Shown piece by piece: positions 20,249 to 31,281 of a stretch of 64,000 bases of DNA. The notes under the pieces are model-generated. The model ran no database searches. It was given only the letters and a program-made list of their open reading frames with translations, and was not told where the DNA came from. The position numbers and the translations under genes are program-made. The stretch covers positions 248,001 through 312,000 of the forward strand of contig WGNF01000002.1 in the NCBI GenBank assembly GCA_016124615.1. The letters run 5' to 3'. Source of the DNA: Paracoccaceae bacterium (GTDB lineage: Bacteria > Pseudomonadota > Alphaproteobacteria > Rhodobacterales > Rhodobacteraceae). Position 1 is the first letter of the stretch, and each line of letters opens with the position of its first letter.

Positions 20249-21541
20249 TCAGACCACAACCTCTAGCGCGGTCTGCTCGCCGACGCCGAACACCCGCTTG
20301 TAGCGGGCGATTTCCTCGGCCGGGCCCATCGCCTTGTTGGGGTTGTCCGACAGTTTCACCGTCGGTCGCCCGTTGGCCGAGACTGCCTTGCACACCAGAC
20401 TGAACGGCGCCAGCGCGTCGCCCGGCACCAGCCCGCGGAAATCGTTGGTCAGCATCGTGCCCCAGCCAAAGCTGGCCTTCACCCGGCCGGCAAAGCGGGC
20501 GTGCAGCTCTTCGATCTTCGCCACGTCGAGCCCGTCGGAAAAGATTACCAGCTTCTGCCGCGGGTCTTCGCCGCGGCTTTGCCACCAGCGGATCGCGGTT
20601 TCCGCCCCTTCGGCCGGGTCGCCCGAGTCGATGCGAATGCCGGTCCAGGTGGAAAGCCAGTCGGGCGCGCGTTGCAGGAAGCCTTCGGTGCCGTAGGTGT
20701 CGGGCAGGATGATGCGCAGGTTGCCTTCATGCTCTTCATGCCAGTCGGCCAGCACCTTGTAGGGCGCCTGCGCCAGTTCCGCATCGCTGTCGGCCAAAGC
20801 GGCATAGACCATCGGCAGTTCATGCGCGTTGGTGCCGATCGCCTCGACCTCGCGCCGCATGGCGATCAGGCAGTTCGAGGTGCCGATGAAGGCGCCGCCC
20901 AACCCCTCTTCCAGCGCTTGCACGCACCAGTCTTGCCACAGGAAGGAATGCCGCCGCCTTGTGCCGAAATCGGCGAGTTTCAGGTCGTCGATCTGGCGCA
21001 GCCGTTCCACCTTTTCCCACAGCTTGGTCATCGCGCGGGCGTAGAGCACCTGCAGCTCGAACCGGCCGAACCGGTTCAGAACGGCGCGTGAGCGCAGTTC
21101 CATCAGCACGGCCAGCGCGGGGATTTCCCACATCATGACTTCGGGCCATTTGCCCTCGAAGGTCAGTTCATACTGGCCGTCGCGCTTTTCCAGATGGTAG
21201 GGCGGCAGCTGCAGCCCCTCGAACCACTCCATGAAATCCGGCCGGAACATCTGCCGCTTGCCGTAGAAGGTGTTGCCGCGCAGGAAGGTGGATTCGCCGC
21301 GGCTCAGCCGCAGGGTCCGGATATGGTCCAGCTGTTCGCGCAACTCGCCCTCGTCCACCAGTTCCGCCAGCCGGATCGAGGTGGTCCGGTTGATCAGGCT
21401 GAAGGTCACGTTGGTGTCGGGCCGATTGCGGAAAATCGACTGGCACATCAGCAGTTTGTAAAAATCGGTGTCGATCAGCGACCGCACGATCGGGTCGATC
21501 TTCCACTTGTGGTTATAGACGCGGGTGGCGATATCGACCAT
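20249..21541 (-). CDS. pncB: Nicotinate phosphoribosyltransferase
   Basis: This 430-residue enzyme makes nicotinate mononucleotide from nicotinate and PRPP in the NAD salvage pathway. Family landmarks are [17 protein letters not shown] (residues 21-37), [13 protein letters not shown] (the segment with the regulatory His), [12 protein letters not shown] and [13 protein letters not shown]. The length fits the bacterial PncB type of about 400-430. It starts 1 nt after pncA ends, so both steps from nicotinamide to the mononucleotide are co-expressed. Confidence 0.95.
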   Translation of the reverse strand: MVDIATRVYNHKWKIDPIVRSLIDTDFYKLLMCQSIFRNRPDTNVTFSLINRTTSIRLAELVDEGELREQLDHIRTLRLSRGESTFLRGNTFYGKRQMFRPDFMEWFEGLQLPPYHLEKRDGQYELTFEGKWPEVMMWEIPALAVLMELRSRAVLNRFGRFELQVLYARAMTKLWEKVERLRQIDDLKLADFGTRRRHSFLWQDWCVQALEEGLGGAFIGTSNCLIAMRREVEAIGTNAHELPMVYAALADSDAELAQAPYKVLADWHEEHEGNLRIILPDTYGTEGFLQRAPDWLSTWTGIRIDSGDPAEGAETAIRWWQSRGEDPRQKLVIFSDGLDVAKIEELHARFAGRVKASFGWGTMLTNDFRGLVPGDALAPFSLVCKAVSANGRPTVKLSDNPNKAMGPAEEIARYKRVFGVGEQTALEVVV

Positions 21542-21542
21542 C

Positions 21543-22151
21543 TCAGGGCTCCATCACGATGCCGGCGTCCAGCATCGTGGCCTTGGCATCCTCCAGCGAT
21601 CCGTTCAGTCCGATGGCGCGGCAGGCGCCTTCCAGCACCACGACGTCAAAGCCAAGCCGGGCAGCATCCACCGCGGAATAGGCCACGCAGAAATCGGTGG
21701 CGAGGCCGACCAGCGTCAGACGGTTGACGCCGCGGCTGCGCAGGTACCCCTCCAGCCCGGTCGGCGTGGTCCGGTCGTTTTCGAAGAACGCGGAATAGCT
21801 GTCGATCGTCGGCCGGAAGCCCTTGCGCAGGATCAGGTCCGCCGGATCGGTGCGCAGCGCCGGGTGAAACAAGGCGCCGGTGGTGCCTTGCACGCAATGG
21901 GCAGGCCAGAGCACCTGCTCGCCATAGGGCATCCGGGTGATCGAAAACGGCGCCGCGCCGGGATGGTTGGCGGCGAACGAGGCATGGTTGGCGGGGTGCC
22001 AATCCTGCGTCAGCACCTTGACGGCGTAGTCGTCCATCAGCGCGTTGATGCGCGGGATGATCGCGTCGCCATCTGCAACCGCCAGCGCGCCGCCGGGGCA
22101 GAAGTCGTTCTGCACGTCGATCACAATCAAGGCTTCGGTCGTGGGGCGCAT
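21543..22151 (-). CDS. pncA: Nicotinamidase
   Basis: This 202-residue isochorismatase-fold amidase converts nicotinamide to nicotinate. The catalytic Asp12 is in [13 protein letters not shown] and the nucleophile Cys155 in [12 protein letters not shown]; the metal-site segment [11 protein letters not shown] is present. I chose the ATG at [12 protein letters not shown] because CAGGAGGA lies just upstream and it gives the family length; an in-frame start 18 codons earlier adds a non-conserved tail. It is the first gene of the pncA-pncB operon. Confidence 0.95.
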   Translation of the reverse strand: MRPTTEALIVIDVQNDFCPGGALAVADGDAIIPRINALMDDYAVKVLTQDWHPANHASFAANHPGAAPFSITRMPYGEQVLWPAHCVQGTTGALFHPALRTDPADLILRKGFRPTIDSYSAFFENDRTTPTGLEGYLRSRGVNRLTLVGLATDFCVAYSAVDAARLGFDVVVLEGACRAIGLNGSLEDAKATMLDAGIVMEP

Positions 22152-22252
22152 GGCGTCCTCCTGTTCCGTTTCCCTGTGGGTAAGTGGCGGGTGCGCCTGC
22201 GTCAATGCCCCGACGGTTGCACCGGCGCGGCGGCGGGATTAATCAGGCCGCC

Positions 22253-22972
22253 ATGCTGACCGTTGCCGCCCTTTATCGCTTCACCCGTTTCGACGATCCC
22301 GCCGCGCTGGCCGGGCCGCTGCGCGCGCTGGCCGAGGCGTCGGGGGTCAAGGGTACGCTGATCCTTGCGACCGAGGGCATCAATGGCACCATCGCCGGGC
22401 CGCGGGCGGGAATCGATACCGTTCTGGCGCATCTGCGCGCGCTGCCGGGCTGCGCCGACCTGACCCCGCGAGAAAGCCGGGCGGCGGAAATGCCGTTTGG
22501 CCGCCTGAAGGTGCGGGTGAAGCCAGAGATCGTGACCCTCGGCCAATCCGGCGTCGATCCGATGGCGGGCACCGGCCGCTATGTCGTGCCCGAAGACTGG
22601 AACGCGCTGATCGCCGCGCCGGACGTGGCGGTGATCGACACCCGCAATGGCTATGAGGTCGCGGTGGGCAGCTTTGCCGGGGCGGTTGACCCCGGCACGG
22701 CCCGCTTTCGCGACTTTCCGGCCTGGTGGCAGGCGAACCGCGACCGGTTTGCGGGCAAGCGCATCGCGATGTTCTGCACCGGCGGCATCCGCTGCGAGAA
22801 ATCGACCAACTACCTGATCGGGCAGGGGGTGGACGAGGTCTACCACCTCAAGGGCGGCATCCTCGGCTACCTCGACGCGGTGCCGCCGGATCAAAGCCTC
22901 TGGCACGGCACCTGCTTTGTCTTCGACGAACGCGGCGGGCTTGGTCACGGTCTTGTGCCTGACCCGGTGTGA
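22253..22972 (+). CDS. trhO: tRNA uridine(34) hydroxylase TrhO (rhodanese domain)
   Basis: This 239-residue protein is of the YceA/TrhO family, which uses oxygen to make 5-hydroxyuridine at the wobble base of tRNA. The N-terminal part has YRFTRFDDP and TEGINGTIAG. The rhodanese domain (about residues 115-215) has DTRNGYEVAVGSF and the active loop MFCTGGIRCEKST with Cys175 and Cys181. The start was set at MLTVAALYRF, as family members begin right before this strand; an earlier in-frame ATG adds an Arg/Gly-rich tail. It is divergent from pncA with a 101-bp spacer. Confidence 0.92.
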   Translation: MLTVAALYRFTRFDDPAALAGPLRALAEASGVKGTLILATEGINGTIAGPRAGIDTVLAHLRALPGCADLTPRESRAAEMPFGRLKVRVKPEIVTLGQSGVDPMAGTGRYVVPEDWNALIAAPDVAVIDTRNGYEVAVGSFAGAVDPGTARFRDFPAWWQANRDRFAGKRIAMFCTGGIRCEKSTNYLIGQGVDEVYHLKGGILGYLDAVPPDQSLWHGTCFVFDERGGLGHGLVPDPV

Positions 22973-22984
22973 TGGCCCGCAGAC

Positions 22985-23013
22985 TTGCCGCGTGACTCCC
23001 TCTCGCCTATAAG
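22985..23013 (+). promoter_or_regulatory. Candidate sigma-70 promoter for dedA/ATP-grasp pair
   Basis: TTGCCG (22985-22990), 17 bp, then TATAAG (23008-23013). Good -10 and fair -35 with the ideal spacer, about 100 bp before the first gene of the pair. It sits just after the trhO stop. Confidence 0.5.
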
Positions 23014-23111
23014 CCTCGCGACCGCAGGGGCGGGAACCAGCAAGGCTTGGGCATGCGCGCGACGCCAGTCAAATCAGTGAGGCCGGTGTGCCGGTCGCTG
23101 CGCGAGGCATC

Positions 23112-23714
23112 ATGTCGGCGTTGACGCAAGACCTTACGCTGCTGGTGGAAGGCACCCAGAATCCGCTTCTGGTCTTTATCGGCATCGTGCTGTCCAGCTT
23201 CATCCTTGAGGATGCCGCCGCCGTGCTGTCGGCGCTGGCCGTGGCCGGGGGGCATGCCTCGATCCCGGTGGCGCTTGGCAGCCTGTTCGTCGGCATCGCG
23301 GCGGGCGACATGGGGCTGTTCGCGGTCGGCCGGTTTGCCGCGCGCCACCCCTGGGCGCAGCGCTGGGTGGCGACCGACCGCGCCAAGGGAATGCAGGAGT
23401 GGCTGAACACCCGCCTGATTGCCGCGGTGATCTCGGTCCGGTTCCTGCCCGGAGCGCGTCTTCCGACATACACTGCCTGTGGATTTCTCGGAATGCCGTT
23501 TATCCGCTTTGCCTTGGCGGTAATCGTCGCTACGCTTATATGGACTTCACTGTTGTTCTCCTTCGCGCTCGGGGCGGGTAACGTGATCATGACGCATTTC
23601 GGACCTTGGCGCTGGCCCGCAGGCATCGCGATGGCGATCGCATTTCTGGGTGCAAGCCAATACATCGCGCGCCGGCAGGCGCGCCGCATCAGTGGCAAGG
23701 ACAGCCCCAAATGA
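23112..23714 (+). CDS. DedA family (VTT domain) membrane protein, second copy
   Basis: This 200-residue membrane protein has the VTT pattern: LSSFILEDAAAVLSALAVAGG near residues 27-47, a loop with GDMGLFAVGRFAARHP, and SVRFLPGARLPTYTACGFLGMPFIRF, the conserved F.PG.R.P...G segment. It is only distantly like the DedA protein at 16909. A GTG 24 bp upstream (23088) is an alternative start that adds eight residues. The stop overlaps the ATP-grasp start (ATGA), so a shared function in lipid or cell-envelope chemistry is likely. Confidence 0.85.
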   Translation: MSALTQDLTLLVEGTQNPLLVFIGIVLSSFILEDAAAVLSALAVAGGHASIPVALGSLFVGIAAGDMGLFAVGRFAARHPWAQRWVATDRAKGMQEWLNTRLIAAVISVRFLPGARLPTYTACGFLGMPFIRFALAVIVATLIWTSLLFSFALGAGNVIMTHFGPWRWPAGIAMAIAFLGASQYIARRQARRISGKDSPK

Positions 23715-24838
23715 CCCTGGCCGACCTTGATCCGCGCCCCCGCCTGCGCCGCTTTATGGGAAAGTCCACGCAGGGCGAGGCGGCCTTTTCGGCGTTCGAG
23801 TTGTGGCCCGCGCGGTTCTTCTACATTCCGATGATCCTGCAATGGGGCCTGCTGGCGCTGCGTTATCGCAGCATCACGCTGCCCACGCTGGCCAATCCGG
23901 GCATGCAGGCAGGTGGTCTGGTGGGGGAATCCAAGTTCGAGATTCTCTCGCAACTGGGCCGCGAGGGCAACAAATGGGTGGCGCCCTATACCTGCTTCTC
24001 GGTCGGCACCGCTTCTGGATCGCCCTCGGCCGATTTGCCGCAGGCGCTGGCAGCGCTGGAAACCGCGGGGATCGAGTTTCCGTTTGTCGCCAAGCCCGAC
24101 ATCGGCTGTCGCGGCGCCGGGGTGCGGATCGTGCGCACCGTGGCCGACCTTGACCACTACCTGACCAATTTCCCCCGCCGCGAACGGATCATCTTCCAGC
24201 GCCTGATCACCGCGAAGAACGAGGCGGGCGTGTTTTACATCCGCGCGCCGGGCGAGGCGAAGGGCCGCATCGTTTCGGTCACGCTGAAGCTGTTCCCCGA
24301 GGTTGTCGGCGACGGGCTTTCGACGCTGGAGGAACTGATCGAAGCCGATCCGCGGGCGGGAAAGATCAAGGATATCTACCTTGCCCGCCACGGCGCCCAG
24401 AAAGACCGCATTCTGGACAAGGGCGAGATCTTTCCGCTGGTCTTCACCGGCAACCATTGCCGCGGCGCCATCTTCCAGGACGGCCGCGCCCAGATCACGC
24501 CGGAGATGGAGGCGCGGTTCGACGCCATTTCGCAAGGCATGCCGGAATTCTACTTCGGCCGCTTCGACGTGCGCTACGACAGCCTGGACGACCTGCGGGC
24601 GGGCACGAATTTCTGGCTGATCGAGGTGAACGGGGCGGGCAGCGAGGCGACCCATATCTGGGACAAGACCACCAAGCTGCGCGACGCCTACGACTTTCTG
24701 TTCTTCCAGCAGCGCACGCTGTTCGAATTCGGCGCGGCGAACCGGGCGCGGGGCTTTTCCTCGGTCAATGCGTTCCGCCTGCTCGGCCTCGCGCTGAAGC
24801 AGGCCCGACTGGGTCGGGCCTACCTCGAGTCGAGCTGA
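23711..24838 (+). CDS. ATP-grasp enzyme, D-Ala-D-Ala-ligase-like, unknown substrate
   Basis: This 375-residue protein has the ATP-grasp fold. FPFVAKPDIGCRGAGVRIV (about residues 124-142) is the nucleotide-binding Lys/Gly-rich loop, RIIFQRLI is the hinge, and FWLIEVNGAGSEATHIWDK near the end carries the Mg-binding Glu and Asn. An N-terminal segment with WPARFFYIPMILQWGLLALRYRS is amphipathic or hydrophobic and may sit on the membrane. It is coupled to the DedA-type gene. ATP-grasp enzymes join a carboxylate to an amine or thiol; the substrates here are not known. Confidence 0.8.
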   Translation: MTLADLDPRPRLRRFMGKSTQGEAAFSAFELWPARFFYIPMILQWGLLALRYRSITLPTLANPGMQAGGLVGESKFEILSQLGREGNKWVAPYTCFSVGTASGSPSADLPQALAALETAGIEFPFVAKPDIGCRGAGVRIVRTVADLDHYLTNFPRRERIIFQRLITAKNEAGVFYIRAPGEAKGRIVSVTLKLFPEVVGDGLSTLEELIEADPRAGKIKDIYLARHGAQKDRILDKGEIFPLVFTGNHCRGAIFQDGRAQITPEMEARFDAISQGMPEFYFGRFDVRYDSLDDLRAGTNFWLIEVNGAGSEATHIWDKTTKLRDAYDFLFFQQRTLFEFGAANRARGFSSVNAFRLLGLALKQARLGRAYLESS

Positions 24839-26251
24839 TCAGGCCCGCGCGCGCACCGGCGGCATCACCTCATCCGGCATCGGGCAGACGTAGGGCGTTG
24901 CGGCCATCTGCCTGGCATGTTCCGCCTGTGCGGCCGCCAGCAGGTCGGCGCGCTGGAACAGCGTCCGGGCGGTGGCGGCCATCACCTTGGCTGCATGTTC
25001 CATGCCCTTCAGCGCGGCGGGCGTCTTGCCCTGCGCTGTCAGCTGCCAGGTGTGGAACGGCGTGCCCACGGCACAGGTGGCGACCCGCGCCTGCACCGTC
25101 GGCACCGCCCAGCTGACGTCGCCGACGTCGGTCGAACCTTCGCCGCCCATGTGGGGCCGGTCGAGCGGCGCCACGAAATCGCACAGCGCCAGATCCGGGT
25201 CGGTCGCCATCCCCATCCGCCGGAAAGCGGCGGCGATGTGGTCCGGCGTCAGCGTCTTGCGGATCGCGTTGGCAAAGTCGGTGTCGGCGGCGTCGAAATC
25301 CGGTGCGCCAAGCCGGTCGAATTCGACCTGCATCACCTCTTCCAGCGGCCGGTTCCCCATGATGTTCGACACGCCAGAGACAACACGACGGTCGAACCGC
25401 GTTTCGGTCATCAGGGCGGCACCTTCGGCGATCTTGTCGACCCGTGCGATCAACTCGCGCAGGCCGGGCAGGTCGCGCGCACGCACCAGTTGGCGCACCG
25501 TCGCCTTGGCCTGCACCACGTTCGGCGCCACCCCGCCCGCATCCAGATAGGCGTAGTGGATCCGGGCATCGTCCGGCATGTGCTCGCGCATGTAGTTCAC
25601 GCCGATGTTCATCAACTCGACCGCGTCCAGCGCCGACCGGCCCAGTTCCGGTGCCGCGGCGGCATGGGCGGCGCGGCCGTGGAAGGTGTAGTCGATGCGG
25701 GAATTGGCCAGCGACGTGGGCTCGTTCACCCCGTTCAGGCTTGCTGGATGCCAGGACACGGCCGCCGCGACATCATCGAACAGACCCGCGCGCACCATGA
25801 AGGTCTTGGCCGCGCCACCCTCTTCGGCCGGGCAGCCGTAATAGCGCACACGCCCCGGCAGGCCGGTTTCCTTCAGCCAGTCCGCCAGCGCCGAGGCCGC
25901 CATCATCGCCGCCGAGCCAAGCAGGTTGTGGCCGCAGCCATGCCCCGGCCCGCCGGTCGGGCGTTCTTCTGCCACACCGGGTTCCTGCCCCAGTTCCGGC
26001 AGCGCGTCGTATTCGCCAAGGATGGCGATCACCGGCCCGCCTTCGCCCCATTCGCCGATCACGGCGGTGGGGATGCCCGCCACGCCACGTTCGACCCGCG
26101 CGCCCTCGGCCCGCAGCTGTTCCTCATGCGCGTCGGCCGAGGCATATTCGGTATAGGCAATCTCGGGCGTGTCAAAGACGCGATTGGCAAGGCCGCGGTA
26201 TGCGGCGCGCCGGTCTTCGACCAGATCCCAGATCCTGTCGCTGTTTTTCAT
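24839..26251 (-). CDS. M20D-family amidohydrolase (AbgB-like)
   Basis: This 470-residue metal-dependent amidohydrolase resembles the AbgB/peptidase M20 family that removes acyl or p-aminobenzoyl groups from amino acids. Metal-site segments are GEYDALPELG, GPGHGCGHNLLGSAAM (His/His), CPAEEGGAAK (Glu/Glu) and SWHPAS, and PHMGGEGSTDVGDVSW near the C terminus. A dimerisation domain lies at about residues 190-320. Its stop directly abuts the stop of the ATP-grasp gene, which is convergent. The substrate is unknown. Confidence 0.88.
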   Translation of the reverse strand: MKNSDRIWDLVEDRRAAYRGLANRVFDTPEIAYTEYASADAHEEQLRAEGARVERGVAGIPTAVIGEWGEGGPVIAILGEYDALPELGQEPGVAEERPTGGPGHGCGHNLLGSAAMMAASALADWLKETGLPGRVRYYGCPAEEGGAAKTFMVRAGLFDDVAAAVSWHPASLNGVNEPTSLANSRIDYTFHGRAAHAAAAPELGRSALDAVELMNIGVNYMREHMPDDARIHYAYLDAGGVAPNVVQAKATVRQLVRARDLPGLRELIARVDKIAEGAALMTETRFDRRVVSGVSNIMGNRPLEEVMQVEFDRLGAPDFDAADTDFANAIRKTLTPDHIAAAFRRMGMATDPDLALCDFVAPLDRPHMGGEGSTDVGDVSWAVPTVQARVATCAVGTPFHTWQLTAQGKTPAALKGMEHAAKVMAATARTLFQRADLLAAAQAEHARQMAATPYVCPMPDEVMPPVRARA

Positions 26252-26311
26252 GGCAGACTCTCCGGTTGATGGGCGGAGAGTGGCGCGATTTGGCGGCGGG
26301 TTCCAGACCCC

Positions 26312-28189
<1,878 letters not shown>

Positions 28190-28198
28190 ATCCGTTCC

Positions 28199-28483
28199 CT
28201 AGAAAGCGTGGATCGCCATCGCCTCGCGTCGCCGCAGCGCGACAGTGGCGCCGTTGACCCGCACCGCGATCGGGTCGCGGCCAAAGAAGCCTTCGTGCAG
28301 GATCTGCACCGTGGCGCCTTCGACGAAACCCAGTTCGATCAACCGGCGCTCGATCTCGTGTGCGGGCAGGCTGGACGGGGCATCGCCGACCACGATGCGC
28401 TCGATGCAGCCGCAAAACCCCTTGGCGGCGCGGCCGAGCGGGATCGTCTGCCGTATCGCCGCCTCGTCCGTCAAATCCCGCAT
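28199..28483 (-). CDS. feoA: Ferrous iron transport protein A
   Basis: This 94-residue cytoplasmic protein has the SH3-like FeoA domain. Residues about 14-92 carry IPLGRAAKGF, ERRLIELGFVEGATVQILHEGFFGRDPIAVRVNGATVALRRREA, the standard FeoA pattern. FeoA binds FeoB and is needed for iron uptake. A CGC motif near residue 23 is unusual but its role is unknown. AAGGGG lies before the ATG. It is the first gene of feoAB. Confidence 0.95.
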   Translation of the reverse strand: MRDLTDEAAIRQTIPLGRAAKGFCGCIERIVVGDAPSSLPAHEIERRLIELGFVEGATVQILHEGFFGRDPIAVRVNGATVALRRREAMAIHAF

Positions 28484-28543
28484 GATCCACCCCTTTTAGC
28501 CCCGCGCGCGCAGGCGGGCCGACTCTCGGTCGGTTGCCTCCTT

Positions 28544-28571
28544 CATATGAAAAGTCGACTATATTAGTCAA
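28544..28571 (-). promoter_or_regulatory. feoAB promoter with IscR type-1-like operator
   Basis: On the minus strand TTGACT (28571-28566) is a -35 and CATATG-like sequence near 28548-28543 a poor -10. The palindrome GACTATATTAGTC at 28557-28569 covers the -35 and spacer. It fits the core GACTRWWWYAGTC of the type-1 IscR site known from E. coli, and resembles the Iron-Rhodo box predicted for Rhodobacterales. Its place over the promoter implies repression when bound. Confidence 0.6.
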
Positions 28572-28599
28572 GCATTATCCGTTGGGCATTTTTGCCGCT

Positions 28600-28632
28600 G
28601 GAAACGGAGGCAGCGCTTGCCGCTGGGTTTCC
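28600..28632. repeat. Nested inverted repeat in the feoA/DUF3857 spacer
   Basis: GGAAAC (28600-28605) pairs with GTTTCC (28627-28632), and inside it GGCA (28609-28612) pairs with TGCC (28618-28621). A run of six T follows 12 bp later. It lies 40-72 bp before the DUF3857 gene. It may be an operator or a leader hairpin; no family could be assigned. Confidence 0.3.
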
Positions 28633-28671
28633 GCGTTGTTAGCTTTTTTCCGTAGTCGTTAGGGGGTTGGC

Positions 28672-30660
28672 ATGCGGATTCTGGCGCTTCTCGTGGCACT
28701 TCTGCTGTCGGCGGTTCCGGCGGTTGCGCAGGACATCCCGCAGACCGCCGCGCCCGACTGGGTCGAGCTTCTGCCCATTCCGGAGGTCACCCCGGCCCGG
28801 CTGGCCGATGGAACGGGCGGGGTGTTCTACCTGCTGAACGACGTGCAGCTGCACTGGCAGGGCGACCAGCGCCAGTCTTTCGTGCGGATCGCGCTGAAAG
28901 TGACCGGTCGGGCCGGGCTGGAAGCTGCCGCCTCGCTGCTGCGCGACTATGACCCCAGCAGCCAGACGCTGGCCATCACCCGGCTTGACGTGATCCGCGA
29001 CGGGGTGACGACCTCGTGGCTGGGCAAGGTCGCCCCGCAGGTCTACCGGCGCGAGACGCAGCTCGATCGCGGCATCATCGACGGCGCGCTGACGGTTCAT
29101 GTCGAACTGCCCGATGTGCGGGTCGGCGATGTGGTCGATGTGGCCGTGCTGCGAACGGAGAATCCGCGGATGCCGGGCGAGACCCGTGCGGGCTATGTGA
29201 CGATCGGTTTCGATCAGCCGGTGGCGCTGTCGCGAGTGGTGCTGAACTGGCCGAAAGACTGGCGTTTGCAGCAGCAGGTGTTCCAGTCCGACGAGATGGA
29301 ACATCGCGTGGTGACCACGCCCGAGGGCGAGCAGATCGTCTGGCAGCGTGACGACCTGCCCGTTGCCACCGCCGAAGACGACCTTCCCGCCTGGTATCAC
29401 GACCGGGCCGGGGTGCGTTACAGCGGCATCGACAGTTGGGAAACCGTCGCCGACGCGCTGGCGCCCACCTACACCGCCGATGCGCCGCTGCCGCCGGAAT
29501 GGGAAGCGAAGCTGGACGCGATCCGCGCCGCCTCGGCCGATCCCGCCGTTCAGGCCGTGGCGGCGCTTCGGCTGGTGCAGCGCAGCATCCGCTATGTCGG
29601 GGTCGAAATCGGGCAGGGCGGCTTCTATGCCCGCGCGCCCGCCACCGTCGTCGCGCAGGGTTTCGGCGACTGCAAGGACAAGGCCTTCCTGTTGCGCACC
29701 CTGCTGACCCGGCTGGGCATCCCGGCCGATGTGGCGCTGGCCAACCCGGACATCGGGCCCGGTCTGGAAGGCGCGATCCCGTCGATCGGGCTGTTCAACC
29801 ACATGATCGTGTCGGCCGTGGTGGGCGGCACCCGCTACTGGATGGACCCGACCGAGGATTATCAGGGCGGCTCGCTCGCCCATGCGGTGACGCCCGACTA
29901 TGGCTATGTTCTTCGGATCGGGGCCGACGCGCCGGGCACGCTGGAACGGATCGAGGTGCCGCCGTCGCAGGGCGCCCATACGGTCATCGAAGAGCATCAC
30001 GATTTCACCCCCGAGGGCGACCGGATCGAGGTGGTCACGCGGGTTTCCGGCCGCACCGCCGATTCCGTGCGCGCGGACTGGGCCGACTCCAGCCCGCGCG
30101 ACCTTGCCGACAGCTACATGCGGTATTTCCTCGCGCTCTATCCGGGGGTCGAGCAGACCGCGCCGCCCACCCTTGCCGACAATGACGCGGCCAATGTCGT
30201 CACGGTGTCGGAACATTATCTGGTGCCCACCGCGGCGTTGCTGCAGACCGACCTGATCGGCTCTTACGCCTTTGTCGGGCCGAAACTGGACGGTGCCTTT
30301 CCGCTGAAGCAGACCGGGCCGCGCCGCGGGCCGATCGTGGTTCCGCACAACGCATCGGAACTGCTGGAGGTGACGGTCGAACATGCGCCGAAGAACCTTC
30401 GCGCGCCGGATCCGGTCAATTTCTCGAACCCGGCCTATACCTACGATTTTCGCGCCGCATCCTCGGACGACGGCTTCCTGCGGCTGGCATGGATGTATTC
30501 CACCAAAGCGCGCGAGGTGGCGGCGGCGGACGCCGCGCAGGTGATCCGCGATACCCGGCGAACCTCTGACCTGCGGGTGCATACTTGGGATCTGTCGCCC
30601 ACCCCGCCTACCCCGGCCGAGGGTGGGCACGATGGCAACAGCGCGGTGTCGACACATTGA
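28672..30660 (+). CDS. DUF3857 and transglutaminase domain protein, periplasmic
   Basis: This 662-residue protein has a signal peptide (MRILALLVALLLSAVPAVAQ), a DUF3857 domain at about residues 50-210 and a transglutaminase-like domain at about 270-400. The triad is complete: Cys334 in FGDCKDKAF, His377 in LFNHMIV and Asp392 in YWMDPTED. So it may be an active cysteine protease or cross-linking enzyme in the periplasm. Family members occur widely in Proteobacteria and Bacteroidetes, but none has a clear substrate. AGGGGG lies before the ATG. It is divergent from feoAB. Confidence 0.88.
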   Translation: MRILALLVALLLSAVPAVAQDIPQTAAPDWVELLPIPEVTPARLADGTGGVFYLLNDVQLHWQGDQRQSFVRIALKVTGRAGLEAAASLLRDYDPSSQTLAITRLDVIRDGVTTSWLGKVAPQVYRRETQLDRGIIDGALTVHVELPDVRVGDVVDVAVLRTENPRMPGETRAGYVTIGFDQPVALSRVVLNWPKDWRLQQQVFQSDEMEHRVVTTPEGEQIVWQRDDLPVATAEDDLPAWYHDRAGVRYSGIDSWETVADALAPTYTADAPLPPEWEAKLDAIRAASADPAVQAVAALRLVQRSIRYVGVEIGQGGFYARAPATVVAQGFGDCKDKAFLLRTLLTRLGIPADVALANPDIGPGLEGAIPSIGLFNHMIVSAVVGGTRYWMDPTEDYQGGSLAHAVTPDYGYVLRIGADAPGTLERIEVPPSQGAHTVIEEHHDFTPEGDRIEVVTRVSGRTADSVRADWADSSPRDLADSYMRYFLALYPGVEQTAPPTLADNDAANVVTVSEHYLVPTAALLQTDLIGSYAFVGPKLDGAFPLKQTGPRRGPIVVPHNASELLEVTVEHAPKNLRAPDPVNFSNPAYTYDFRAASSDDGFLRLAWMYSTKAREVAAADAAQVIRDTRRTSDLRVHTWDLSPTPPTPAEGGHDGNSAVSTH

Positions 30661-30666
30661 GGCGCG

Positions 30667-31278
30667 TCAGAGGGGCGGGAAATGCCGCCGCGCGGCCAGA
30701 ATGCGCTGGACCGCCGTGATGAAGCACAGCCCGCCGAACACCCAGGAAAGCGGCGCGAAGGCGCCGGGCCAGAGGCAAAGGGCGGTCTGGAACAGGATCG
30801 TCTCGGTCCCCTCCAGCAGCCCGCCGGAGAAGTAGAGCGATTTCACCCCGCGCGCCGTGGTGGTCAGGCCCCGCCGTTCTGCCAGGATGGCGTAGCCAAG
30901 GAAGGTCGCACCGTTGACGTAGAAGCTGCACAGCAGGAAGGCGCCCGCCGCGCCGTTTCGCGCCGGATCGGCAAGAACGAAGGCCAGCGGAACCGCGCCG
31001 TAGAACAGAAAATCGGCACTGATGTCGAGGTAGCCACCGAAATCCGATGGCTTGCCCGCCCGCGCCACCGCCCCGTCCAGCCCGTCGGCGAGCCGCGACA
31101 GCAACAGCGGCGCAAGTGCCAGCCCCGGATGCCCAAGCGCGATCAGCGCCGCCGCCAGCAGGCCGATGCCCAGACCCGCGAGCGTGACCGCATCGGCCCT
31201 GCACCCGCGCGCGGCCAGCCCGCGCCCCAGCGCCGACAGGGCCGGGTCGATCACGCGGCGCAGGGCGGCGTCAAGCAT
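30667..31278 (-). CDS. CDP-alcohol phosphatidyltransferase family protein
   Basis: This 203-residue membrane enzyme has the complete CDP-alcohol phosphotransferase motif: Asp65, Asp68, Gly69, Ala72, Arg73, Gly81, Asp85 and Asp89 in the order D-x2-DG-x2-AR-x7-G-x3-D-x3-D. Such enzymes displace CMP from CDP-diacylglycerol or another CDP-linked donor with an alcohol. Six hydrophobic helices are visible. The acceptor (glycerol phosphate, inositol phosphate, choline or other) cannot be told. It follows mltB by 3 nt on the minus strand. Confidence 0.9.
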   Translation of the reverse strand: MLDAALRRVIDPALSALGRGLAARGCRADAVTLAGLGIGLLAAALIALGHPGLALAPLLLSRLADGLDGAVARAGKPSDFGGYLDISADFLFYGAVPLAFVLADPARNGAAGAFLLCSFYVNGATFLGYAILAERRGLTTTARGVKSLYFSGGLLEGTETILFQTALCLWPGAFAPLSWVFGGLCFITAVQRILAARRHFPPL

Positions 31279-31281
31279 GGC

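Noticed and set aside
28496..28546. A 16-codon ORF just before feoA on the minus strand
   Set aside because: Its ATG coincides with the likely -10 of the feoAB promoter, so it would not be transcribed.
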